Below, in pieces: positions 36,606 to 44,542 of a DNA stretch of 64,000 bases. The stretch is from Saccharicrinis sp963667815 (GTDB lineage: Bacteria > Bacteroidota > Bacteroidia > Bacteroidales > Marinilabiliaceae). How positions within the stretch are numbered: position 1 is the stretch's first letter; every line of letters starts with the position of its first letter. The translations under genes and the position numbers were made by a program. The notes beneath the pieces are model-generated. The model did not search any database, was not told the origin of the DNA, and saw only the letters and a program-made list of their open reading frames with translations. The stretch lies in NCBI GenBank assembly GCA_963667815.1, contig OY764021.1. One strand, 5' to 3'.

Positions 36606-37120
36606 TTAGTTTAATACCAAGATATATATTCAATTTTTTCTTTTTTATTTTTCTTCAGGTTTTAATTCTGAATAAAATCGAATTTTCTGGTTATATAAAT
36701 CCATACCTGTATGTGTTGTTTATTTTAACATTACCATTTGAAACTCCAGGGTGGCTGTTGCTAGTTTTAGCATCAATTTTAGGTTTGAGTATTGATATGT
36801 TTTCAAATACACCGGGTATGCACATGGCTGCTATTTTATTAATGGCATATTTGCGTAGGTTTGTATTGATGCGTATTGCACCTCGCGATGGATATGAAGT
36901 AGGGACTTTACCTATACCTTCGTTTTATGGATTTCCGTGGTTTTTCAAGTATGCAGGTATATTGGTAGTAATACATCATCTGTTTTATTTTTTTATAGAA
37001 TCCTTTTCTTTCACTAACGTTATTGAAGTTTTGGGCAGAACTATTTTTAGTTCGATTTTTACCTTAATTATTATGGCAATTACCCTTTTGTTTAATTATC
37101 AAAAACGTAATAGAATTTAA
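36602..37120 (+). CDS. mreD: Rod shape-determining protein MreD
   Basis: 172-aa polytopic inner-membrane protein of the elongasome, with five to six hydrophobic helices and no catalytic motif. The family is recognised by the context and by the pattern GLSIDMFSNTPGMHMAAILLMAYLR in helix 3. It overlaps mreC by 4 bp and precedes PBP2 by 11 bp, so the four cell-shape genes are one operon. Confidence 0.9.
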   Translation: MISLIPRYIFNFFFFIFLQVLILNKIEFSGYINPYLYVLFILTLPFETPGWLLLVLASILGLSIDMFSNTPGMHMAAILLMAYLRRFVLMRIAPRDGYEVGTLPIPSFYGFPWFFKYAGILVVIHHLFYFFIESFSFTNVIEVLGRTIFSSIFTLIIMAITLLFNYQKRNRI

Positions 37121-37131
37121 ACGATAGCAAC

Positions 37132-38976
37132 GTGGAAAATTTAAACAGACGAACATTAGTTGTTGCCTTAATTTTTATTTCAATAGGGATTGCCTTTGTC
37201 ATAAAACTGTTTATTCTGCAGGTTTATGATCCATCATATAAGTTTTCTGCTGAAAGTAATACCCGAAGAGAAATAATAAATTATCCAGCCCGGGGATTGG
37301 TTTATGATAGAAATGGTACTTTGGTAGTTTCTAATCAGGCTAATTATGATTTGATGGTCGTACCAAGGGAACTCAAACCAATGGATACCTTATCTTTTTG
37401 CCTAGCATTAAATATTTCAAAAGGTGAATTGAAAGAGTTGTTTAATGATATGAGGTTAAAGCTTCGTAATAGAAAGATATCATCCATTAAACCTTCTATT
37501 TTTTATAAACAATTATCAGCCGAACAATATGGTTACTTACAAGAGAAGCTATATAAGTTTGATGGATTTTTTGTACAGCGCAGAACGTTAAGAAAATATG
37601 AATATCCCAATGCTGGTCATATACTTGGATATATTGGAGAGGTGAGTCCAAGTACTATTAAAAAGGATGATTATTATATAAATGGTGATTATCATGGAAT
37701 TAACGGAATAGAGTCAACCTATGAGAAATTTCTTAGAGGTAAAAAGGGGTATGAATATGTTTTAGTAGATGTTCATGGTCGAGAAAAAGGTGCTTTTCGT
37801 GATGGGCGATTTGATATTCCTGCAGAGGCGGGAAAAGATATAAAGCTTACGATTGATATTGATCTGCAAAAATACGGAGAAGAGTTAATGGCCAATAAAA
37901 TAGGTTCTATTGTAGCCATTGAACCAGAAAGTGGAGAAATTCTTAGTATGGTTTCTGCACCAAGTTATGATCCGTCATTATTTGTAGGTAAAAAACGAGC
38001 AGGGAACTTTGTTGAGTTGAGTACAGACTCTCTGAAACCACTATTTAACAGACCTATAATGGCGTTGTACCCTCCGGGATCTACATTTAAACCTTTAAAT
38101 GCTTTGATTGGATTGCAGGAGGGTGTGATAACTCCTCAAACTAAGTTTGAATGCTATATGGGCTACTCTGTAGGAAGTTTTCATTTGGGATGTCATAGTC
38201 ATGCAAGTCCGCTGGATTTAAGGCAATCCATTGCAGGTTCGTGTAATGCATATTATTGTCATGTATTCCGTGATATTATTGATAATCCGAAAAATGAAAC
38301 AGTTCAGGATGGATTTGAGTTATGGAAAAATTATTTAGTGCGATTTGGATTTGGATATAAGTTAGGTGTTGATTTTGCAAATGAAAAAAGAGGATTTGTA
38401 CCTAATCATAAAACCTATGATAAAATATATAATAAAAGCTGGTCTTCTTTAACAGTTGTATCTTTAGCTATTGGGCAAGGAGAGTTATTAACTACTCCGC
38501 TACAAATTGCTAATATGGCTTCAACTATTTCAAATAAAGGAAAATACTTTACACCGCATATTATTAAAGAAATAGAGAATGATACCATTCCTTCAAAGTT
38601 TACTCAGGTTCATGAAACAGGAGTGGATACAGTAAATTTTAGGCCGGTGATTGAAGGGATGGAGTTGGCAGTATGGGGTACAGGTGGAAATACAGCAGGG
38701 ATTGCACGTATACCTGGAATCAGAATTTGTGGAAAAACTGGTACCGCAGAAAATCCACATGGTGAAGATCACTCGGTTTTTGTGGCTTTTGCACCTAAAG
38801 AAAATCCAAAGATAGCCATAGCTGTGTATGTTGAAAACGGAGGATTTGGTTCAACTTATGCTGCTCCAATAGCAAGTTTGATGGTTGAAAAGTATTTGAA
38901 AAAAGAAATAGATCCATCACGTAAATGGATTGAAAAAAGAATGTTAGAAGGAGACTTGATTCATGCCACAAAATAA
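37132..38976 (+). CDS. mrdA: Penicillin-binding protein 2 (class B transpeptidase)
   Basis: Crosslinks peptidoglycan during cell elongation, working with RodA. The 614-aa protein has an N-terminal membrane helix (11-29), a PBP dimerisation domain (ARGLVYDRNGTLVVSN near 56) and the transpeptidase with SxxK at S317 (GSTFKP), SxN at S370-C371-N372 and KTG at K535-T536-G537. The start is GTG at 37132; no nearby in-frame ATG exists and the helix must be included. Its end overlaps rodA by 14 bp. Confidence 0.95.
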   Translation: MENLNRRTLVVALIFISIGIAFVIKLFILQVYDPSYKFSAESNTRREIINYPARGLVYDRNGTLVVSNQANYDLMVVPRELKPMDTLSFCLALNISKGELKELFNDMRLKLRNRKISSIKPSIFYKQLSAEQYGYLQEKLYKFDGFFVQRRTLRKYEYPNAGHILGYIGEVSPSTIKKDDYYINGDYHGINGIESTYEKFLRGKKGYEYVLVDVHGREKGAFRDGRFDIPAEAGKDIKLTIDIDLQKYGEELMANKIGSIVAIEPESGEILSMVSAPSYDPSLFVGKKRAGNFVELSTDSLKPLFNRPIMALYPPGSTFKPLNALIGLQEGVITPQTKFECYMGYSVGSFHLGCHSHASPLDLRQSIAGSCNAYYCHVFRDIIDNPKNETVQDGFELWKNYLVRFGFGYKLGVDFANEKRGFVPNHKTYDKIYNKSWSSLTVVSLAIGQGELLTTPLQIANMASTISNKGKYFTPHIIKEIENDTIPSKFTQVHETGVDTVNFRPVIEGMELAVWGTGGNTAGIARIPGIRICGKTGTAENPHGEDHSVFVAFAPKENPKIAIAVYVENGGFGSTYAAPIASLMVEKYLKKEIDPSRKWIEKRMLEGDLIHATK

Positions 38977-40384
38977 TAGTTACATAAAATCTATTGATTG
39001 GTTAACCGTATTTACCTATATACTGTTGGTTGCTTTTGGTTGGTTTAATATTTATGCAGCTAATTATAATCCTGACAATCCAGTATTTTTTGATACAGGA
39101 AGAGAGTATGCAAAGCAATTGATGTGGATAGCATTATCCTTGGTCATTATCTGGGTTATATTTATGACTGATAGTAAGTTTTATGTCGCATTTTCATATT
39201 TTCTATATGGATTATCGGTCTTTCTTTTGTTTACAGTAATATTCTTGGGTAAAGAAATTAATGGAGCTAAATCATGGTTTGAGTTAGGACCTGTTCGCTT
39301 TCAGCCAGTAGAGTTAGCAAAGGTAGCCACCGCCCTCACCCTGTCCAGGTTGATGAGTAGGTATGATTTTTCCTTTAAAAAGAGATCTAATCTATTAAGA
39401 GTAGGTTTAGTTTGGTTTTTACCAATAATTTGCATCCTCTTGCAGAATGATACTGGATCAGCTCTTGTTTTCTTTATTTTAGTATTACCGCTCTACCGAG
39501 AAGGACTCTCTGGAAGTATATTAGTGTTTGCATTTATTGGTGCTGTAGTTTCTGTATTGACATTAGTATATCCTAATGTATTGATATTGTGGTTAATCAT
39601 AGTTGGAATTTACATATTTCTAAGTGTTAAGATTAATATTAAACTAGTAGGTTATACTGCCCTGATAGGTTTTATTGGTTTTGGATTGGGATATCTGGTT
39701 TTTCGGATTATTGGAAAAGAGCCAAGGTGGGATTTATTTACTCTTCTTGCAGCTGTTTTTATCTCAGTATTTTTAACTGTAAAGGGTGTTAGTAAAAGAC
39801 TAAAGCCTATTTTACCCGCATTGCTATTTATGTGGGGTGGAATTGCCTTTACCATATCAACAGATTATTTTGTAGAAGAGATATTATCAGAGTATCAGCG
39901 TAATAGGATTAATGTGTTACTTGGTTTCAAAGATGATCCTTTAGGAGCTGGTTATAATGTTAATCAATCAAAAATAGCAATTGGCTCCGGGGGGGTACTT
40001 GGAAAAGGTTATTTAGATGGAACACAGACCAAATTTGATTTTGTTCCAGAACAAAGTACTGATTTTATTTTTTGTACTGTAGGTGAAGAATGGGGATTCC
40101 TTGGAACATCAATCGTTGTGTTGTTGTTTATGTTTTTGATGATCAGGCTTATCATATTGGCTGAAAAGCAGCATTCTGTTTTTAGCCGAATATATGGTTA
40201 TTGCGTTGCATCCATATTTTTCTTTCATTTTTCTATTAATATTGGAATGACAATTGGCTTGGCCCCTGTTATTGGAATACCACTACCATTCTTTAGTTAT
40301 GGAGGTTCTTCTTTATGGGGATTTACCACTTTGTTGTTTATATTTCTTAAACTCGATACCAATAGGGGAGAACTTATCAGGTGA
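38963..40384 (+). CDS. rodA: RodA peptidoglycan glycosyltransferase (SEDS family)
   Basis: Polymerises lipid II in the elongasome. The 473-aa protein has multiple membrane helices, the conserved KEINGAKSWFELGPVRFQPVELAK segment, the catalytic-region FVPEQSTDFIFCTVGEEWGFLG and the final GIPLPFFSYGGSSLW motif. At 473 residues it is longer than E. coli RodA (about 370). The extra length lies in the central loops and helices (about residues 180-300). Coupled to PBP2 by a 14-bp overlap. Confidence 0.95.
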   Translation: MPQNNSYIKSIDWLTVFTYILLVAFGWFNIYAANYNPDNPVFFDTGREYAKQLMWIALSLVIIWVIFMTDSKFYVAFSYFLYGLSVFLLFTVIFLGKEINGAKSWFELGPVRFQPVELAKVATALTLSRLMSRYDFSFKKRSNLLRVGLVWFLPIICILLQNDTGSALVFFILVLPLYREGLSGSILVFAFIGAVVSVLTLVYPNVLILWLIIVGIYIFLSVKINIKLVGYTALIGFIGFGLGYLVFRIIGKEPRWDLFTLLAAVFISVFLTVKGVSKRLKPILPALLFMWGGIAFTISTDYFVEEILSEYQRNRINVLLGFKDDPLGAGYNVNQSKIAIGSGGVLGKGYLDGTQTKFDFVPEQSTDFIFCTVGEEWGFLGTSIVVLLFMFLMIRLIILAEKQHSVFSRIYGYCVASIFFFHFSINIGMTIGLAPVIGIPLPFFSYGGSSLWGFTTLLFIFLKLDTNRGELIR

Positions 40385-40488
40385 TTTCTTACAATTTTTT
40401 ACTATTTTTGTCGCGTTTTTGTGTTTTGGGCAAGTAATCAACTTTAAATCAATTAATTGCGAGTTTTGCTAATTGTAAGTGGGCGTAT

Positions 40489-40502
40489 TTGACTTATGTC
40501 AA
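40489..40502. promoter_or_regulatory. Crp/Fnr-like dyad upstream of the radical SAM gene
   Basis: TTGAC-TTAT-GTCAA is a perfect 5+5 inverted repeat with a 4-bp spacer, the geometry of Crp/Fnr-family operators. It is 160 bp before the ATG at 40663. The identity of any regulator is unknown. Confidence 0.4.
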
Positions 40503-40574
40503 TATAATTCGTAACTTAAGATAAGGCATGAGCTATATCGGGGCAAAATTACCACGTAATTAAAGGGAGAATAA

Positions 40575-40604
40575 ACTTCTTATTTTTTAAGAAGTAATTT
40601 TTTC
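40575..40604 (+). terminator. Weak hairpin after rodA
   Basis: ACTTCTTA (40575-40582) pairs with TAAGAAGT (40588-40595), followed by AATTTTTT. It is AT-only at the base and 190 bp after rodA, so it may be a terminator or part of the leader of the next gene. Confidence 0.35.
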
Positions 40605-40662
40605 TGCATTAAAGTATTGTTCGCCAAGAACCGATATATGGTAATAACTTTTAAAAGAAAGC

Positions 40663-41976
40663 ATGATTATGATGAAGTATCAAACGTATACATTGCATAA
40701 TTTTAAAAATATCCCGCAAATCTCTATGTTGTCGGATGAAGATATTCTTAATATTGAGGTAGTAGGCCATGTTCTTCCTTTTAAAACGAACAATTATGTG
40801 GTAAATGAACTGATAAATTGGGAAAACTTTCAAGAGGATCCTATGTTTATTTTGAATTTTCCACAAAAGGGAATGTTGCATCCAGAGGATTTTAATCATA
40901 TGGCAACATTAATCAAATCAGGAGCAACAAGCGCAATTTTGAGAGAGGAAGCTAATATTATTCGTGAGAAAATGAATCCTCATCCAGCTGGTCAGCTTGA
41001 ATATAATGTTCCTGAATTGGATGGAGAAAAGTTACACGGTGTACAGCATAAATATCGTGAAACAATGTTGTTTTTCCCTTCCCAAGGACAAACCTGTCAT
41101 GCATATTGTACGTTTTGCTTTAGGTGGCCACAATTTACAAATATGCACGATCTCAAATTCTCTATGAAAGAGATCGATTTAATCATTAAGTATATTAAGG
41201 AACATCCAGAAATAACTGATTTACTAATTACCGGAGGTGACCCAATGGTAATGAAGGCTAGTATTTTTGATGCTTATATAACTAAAATTCTGGATGCTAA
41301 AATTGAACACTTACAAACAATCAGAATTGGTTCAAAATCACTTAGCTTTTGGCCATACAGATATTTAACAGATTCTGATGCCGATGAGATGATTTCTGTT
41401 TTTGAAAAGATAACTAAGTCAGGAATGAATTTATCATTTATGGCTCATTTTAATCATCCTAGAGAACTAGAAACGGAAGCGGTAAAAAAAGCTGTTAAAA
41501 GAATTAGGGAAACTGGAGCTATCATCAGAACACAATCTCCGGTATTAAATCATATAAATGCTCATGGTGATATTTGGGCAGATATGTGGCAAAAACAAGT
41601 TAATTTAGGTATGATCCCATATTACATGTTTATTGCCAGAGATACGGGTGCACAAGAATATTTTGGTATTCCTATTGTTAAAGCATGGAGTATATTTAAA
41701 AGAGCATATACCCAAGTAAGTGGTATAGCGAGAACCGTTAGAGGACCTAGTATGTCATGTACACCAGGAAAAATCCGAGTTGCTGGAGTTACTGAAATTA
41801 AAGGTGAAAAGATTATTACGCTTGAATTTATTCAGGGTAGAAACAGTGATTGGGTAGCCAGACCATTTTTTGCCAAGTTTGATTGTCATGCGCAATGGAT
41901 TGATGATTTAAAACCAGCGTTTGATATGGAAAATTTCTTTTACGAGGAAGAATTGGCAGAGATGTTGTTAAAATAA
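40663..41976 (+). CDS. KamA (lysine 2,3-aminomutase)-family radical SAM enzyme
   Basis: 437 aa. The radical SAM cluster motif is C145-x3-C149-x2-C152 (TCHAYCTFCFRW), followed by the glycine-rich LLITGGDPMVM that contacts SAM. Overall layout follows KamA: an N-terminal helical part, the barrel, and a C-terminal TPGKIRVAGV segment in the position of the PLP-lysine region. The motifs differ from classical lysine 2,3-aminomutase (CSMYCRHCTRR), so the substrate is uncertain. Three ATGs (40663, 40669, 40672) are possible starts. Its own promoter region contains a Crp/Fnr-like dyad. Confidence 0.82.
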   Translation: MIMMKYQTYTLHNFKNIPQISMLSDEDILNIEVVGHVLPFKTNNYVVNELINWENFQEDPMFILNFPQKGMLHPEDFNHMATLIKSGATSAILREEANIIREKMNPHPAGQLEYNVPELDGEKLHGVQHKYRETMLFFPSQGQTCHAYCTFCFRWPQFTNMHDLKFSMKEIDLIIKYIKEHPEITDLLITGGDPMVMKASIFDAYITKILDAKIEHLQTIRIGSKSLSFWPYRYLTDSDADEMISVFEKITKSGMNLSFMAHFNHPRELETEAVKKAVKRIRETGAIIRTQSPVLNHINAHGDIWADMWQKQVNLGMIPYYMFIARDTGAQEYFGIPIVKAWSIFKRAYTQVSGIARTVRGPSMSCTPGKIRVAGVTEIKGEKIITLEFIQGRNSDWVARPFFAKFDCHAQWIDDLKPAFDMENFFYEEELAEMLLK

Positions 41977-42008
41977 ATAATATCTTTTCTGTAAAGAAAA
42001 AGCATTGA

Positions 42009-42057
42009 CAATCATATATTATCTGTTTTAAGGTAATGTATGGTTGTTTATTTTTTT
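42009..42057 (+). terminator. Terminator after the KamA-like gene
   Basis: A 13-bp stem with two G-U pairs joins CAATCATATATTA (42009-42021) and TAATGTATGGTTG (42034-42046), followed by a long U-tract. The IS element begins 12 bp downstream. Confidence 0.8.
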
Positions 42058-42059
42058 AT

Positions 42060-42068
42060 ATAAATAAT
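42060..42068 (+). repeat. Left target-site duplication of the IS element
   Basis: ATAAATAAT, identical to the copy at 43492-43500; 9 bp, within the range made by IS4-family elements. Confidence 0.9.
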
Positions 42069-43491
42069 CACTAGTGACCGAGTAAAAAATAAAAGAGGGT
42101 AGTCCCTTTCGGTTTCCCCTCAAAGTTGTAAATTGATTTTGCGAAACTTTTTACAACATGAGCAAAAATAGTGAAATAAAATTTGTCGGTCAGCCGATAT
42201 TCAAACAGATAATAGATTTGTTAAAAGTAGTAGACATACCATCCTTAATTAAGCAACACAATAGCGACCGCTATTACAAGGCATTCAAGACCCAAACGCA
42301 TATTATTACCATGCTGTTTGGAATATTTAGTCGTTGCGATTCAATGACTGAAATCTGTGAAGGAATGCGTGCATTGGGCGGAAAATTGAATCATTTAGGT
42401 CTGGAAAAAGCACCGGCTAAAAGTACTGCTGGTGATGGATTGCGTAATCGAGACAACCGCTTTTTCGAGTCGTTATATTTTGATCTGGTTAAGAAATACC
42501 AAACTTTTTTGTCGGACAGCCGGACTTATGGACTGACTTTTAAAGAGGTTTTGTTGATTGATTCAACAACCATCCGATTGTTTAGTGATGTTCTTAAAGG
42601 AGTGGGAAGAAACCCCAAAGGTGATGGCAAGAAGAAGGGTGGGCTCAAAGTCCATATGCTTATTGATGCCGTACAATCAGTAGGGAGGTTCGTAAAAGTT
42701 ACAGCAGCTAAGGTACATGACAAAAACTTTCTTAAAAGCCTAGAGTTAATATCGCATAGCATGATCGTTTTTGATAAGGCCTACAACTATTATCATCAGT
42801 TTGCTTTATGGACTCATCAGCAAGTCTATTTTGTAACCCGTTTAAAGAAAAATGCAGTTTACACAATTATAGAAACACATAAGACTGGATATAAAAAGAA
42901 AGGTGTCGCCAAAGTCCTAAAAGATCAGACCATAGAGTTGGAATACTATCCAGAAAACGAAGATGGAGGGAAGCAATATAAAATAAAGAAGACTATAAGA
43001 CTTAGAAAAGTGGCTTACCAAGATGATCGGAATCGTTATTTTGAGTTTTTAACCAATAATTTTGAAATATCAGCAGAAGAAGTGGCATTTTTATACAAGA
43101 AGCGTTGGGGTATAGAACTGCTTTTCAAAAAGATGAAGCAGAACTTTCAGCTTCACTACTTCTATGGTGAGAACGAGAATGCAATCCGAACCCAGGTTTG
43201 GTGCACATTAATCGCTCAGCTTTTAATGACTGTAATACAGAAGAAGGCCCAAACAAAGAAAGCATTTTCTGTAGTTGCGTCTTTAGTAAGGATACACCTG
43301 ATTAGCATGCTTGAATTGACAGAACTATTGCGAAATAAGAATAGAAGCTTTACAAAGCAAATTAGCGGATCCCCTGGACAATTGAAGTTGATTTGGAATG
43401 GGGTCTGATTTTTAATTAAAAAACGAATGCCCTGTTTATGGGCGTTACAGAAGATAATTTTTAATATCCAGACTTTAGTCGGTTAATAGTG
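42069..43491 (+). mobile_element. IS4-family insertion sequence, complete (1423 bp)
   Basis: Terminal inverted repeats CACTAGTGACCGAGTAAA (42069-42086) and, reversed, CACTATTAACCGACTAAA (43491-43474) match at 15 of 18 positions. The ends are flanked by a perfect 9-bp direct repeat. One intact DDE transposase fills the element. Intact ends, intact gene and perfect target duplication point to a recent insertion, between the terminator of the KamA-like gene and the promoter of the flippase gene. Confidence 0.93.
42158..43408 (+). CDS. IS4-family DDE transposase
   Basis: 416 aa. Catalytic residues are D135 (VLLIDSTTIRLF), D206 (MIVFDKAYNYY) and E320. The C-terminal IS4 signature Y-(2)-R-(3)-E-(6)-K is exact: Y313, R316, E320, K327 (YKKRWGIELLFKKMK). 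An N-terminal DUF4372-like domain (FVGQPIFKQIIDLL...) precedes it. No frameshift or stop is visible, so it is probably active. Confidence 0.96.
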   Translation: MSKNSEIKFVGQPIFKQIIDLLKVVDIPSLIKQHNSDRYYKAFKTQTHIITMLFGIFSRCDSMTEICEGMRALGGKLNHLGLEKAPAKSTAGDGLRNRDNRFFESLYFDLVKKYQTFLSDSRTYGLTFKEVLLIDSTTIRLFSDVLKGVGRNPKGDGKKKGGLKVHMLIDAVQSVGRFVKVTAAKVHDKNFLKSLELISHSMIVFDKAYNYYHQFALWTHQQVYFVTRLKKNAVYTIIETHKTGYKKKGVAKVLKDQTIELEYYPENEDGGKQYKIKKTIRLRKVAYQDDRNRYFEFLTNNFEISAEEVAFLYKKRWGIELLFKKMKQNFQLHYFYGENENAIRTQVWCTLIAQLLMTVIQKKAQTKKAFSVVASLVRIHLISMLELTELLRNKNRSFTKQISGSPGQLKLIWNGV

Positions 43492-43500
43492 ATAAATAAT
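43492..43500 (+). repeat. Right target-site duplication of the IS element
   Basis: ATAAATAAT, the second copy of the 9-bp duplication. It lies 5 bp before the -7 element of the next gene. Confidence 0.9.
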
Positions 43501-43504
43501 AAAC

Positions 43505-43512
43505 TATTTTTG
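43505..43512 (+). promoter_or_regulatory. -7 element of the flippase-like gene, with its -33 side replaced by the IS
   Basis: TATTTTTG is an exact TAnnTTTG, 28 bp before the start. Everything more than 13 bp upstream of it is now IS4 DNA. Confidence 0.55.
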
Positions 43513-43540
43513 TTCCTTGTAAATTTTAATTTTAAGCATC

Positions 43541-44491
43541 TTGCATTTCTTACAAAAATACTCCAAAGCTTTAAAACTTATTGCTAAAATAGTCTTATCT
43601 GTCGCAGCATTATATTACGTATTTCGTAAAATTGATATTCAGGAAACAATTAGTGCGGTTGTTGGTATCAATGTTTGGTTATTAATTTTGGCTGTTATAT
43701 TATATGCTTTTTCACAAGTGATTAGCTCGTATCGCTTAAATACGTTCTATAGATATGTTCCAGTTAAAATTAGTGTTATAGCAAACATAAAGCTTTATTG
43801 GCTGGGAATGTTTTATAATATGTTTTTACCTGGCGGAGTAGGAGGAGATGGTTATAAAATTTTCCTTTTAAATAAGTATTATAAGACATCTGTAAAACGT
43901 TTAATAGGTACCATATTTGCCGATAGATTAAGTGGGTTGGCTGTTATTATAATTTATATATGTGCTCTGGTATATTTTATAGATTATGATTTAGGAAAAT
44001 CAGGTGTGCCTGAAGGAGGTTTAAAATTAGTTCATGATATATTAGTCTGGATTAATCCATTCTTAAATTATTTTGTGGTTTTTATTCCAATCATTGCTAT
44101 TGGATATTATATCTATCTAAGATTATTTAGTTCACATTTATTACCTGCAACCTGGAAGGTTTTTACATTATCTTTAATTATTCAGGCACTGCAAATGTTC
44201 TCAGCCATATTAATTCTAAAATCAATGGGTACAGAATTATCTGGTATGGAAGATGATTATCTGTTTTTGTTTTTCTTATCGAGTATTATGTCTGCCATAC
44301 CTATTTCATTGGGAGGTTTAGGATTAAGAGAGGTTACTTTTATGTTTGGCTCTCAATATCTGGGTCTTAATGAAGATCATGCTGTTGCACTAAGTTTAAT
44401 ATTCTATTTAATTTCTCTATTTATCTCATTGTTTGGCGGTTATTATGCATATAAACCTTCTAATATTTTCGAAAAAGAAGATCTTAATTAA
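43541..44491 (+). CDS. Lysylphosphatidylglycerol synthase TM-type (UPF0104) membrane protein
   Basis: 316 aa with about eight membrane helices. It shows the family pattern LYWLGMFYNMFLPGGVGGDGYKIFLLNK near 85-115 and SAIPISLGGLGLREVTFMF near 245, seen in the flippase-like part of MprF and in glycan or lipid transporter relatives. It has no synthase domain, so a lipid or undecaprenyl-linked substrate is guesswork. The start is TTG at 43541, with no suitable ATG before the first helix. The IS element ends 50 bp upstream. Confidence 0.82.
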   Translation: MHFLQKYSKALKLIAKIVLSVAALYYVFRKIDIQETISAVVGINVWLLILAVILYAFSQVISSYRLNTFYRYVPVKISVIANIKLYWLGMFYNMFLPGGVGGDGYKIFLLNKYYKTSVKRLIGTIFADRLSGLAVIIIYICALVYFIDYDLGKSGVPEGGLKLVHDILVWINPFLNYFVVFIPIIAIGYYIYLRLFSSHLLPATWKVFTLSLIIQALQMFSAILILKSMGTELSGMEDDYLFLFFLSSIMSAIPISLGGLGLREVTFMFGSQYLGLNEDHAVALSLIFYLISLFISLFGGYYAYKPSNIFEKEDLN

Positions 44492-44528
44492 TTCATATTC
44501 TTTAATACGGATTAACAGAATACTTCGT

Positions 44529-44536
44529 TATTTTTG
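44529..44536 (+). promoter_or_regulatory. Candidate -7 element for priA
   Basis: TATTTTTG, exact TAnnTTTG, ending only 6 bp before the ATG at 44543. If used, the mRNA would be leaderless or nearly so. Confidence 0.45.
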
Positions 44537-44542
44537 TGGGTA

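Noticed and set aside
38963..38976. Frameshift or fusion between PBP2 and rodA
   Set aside because: The 14-bp overlap joins two complete proteins with normal ends; it is ordinary translational coupling.
42090..42122. GAGGG...CCCTC pairing inside the left end of the IS as a separate regulatory RNA
   Set aside because: It is within the IS leader, where a weak hairpin that blocks read-through transcription is common; it does not need a separate call.
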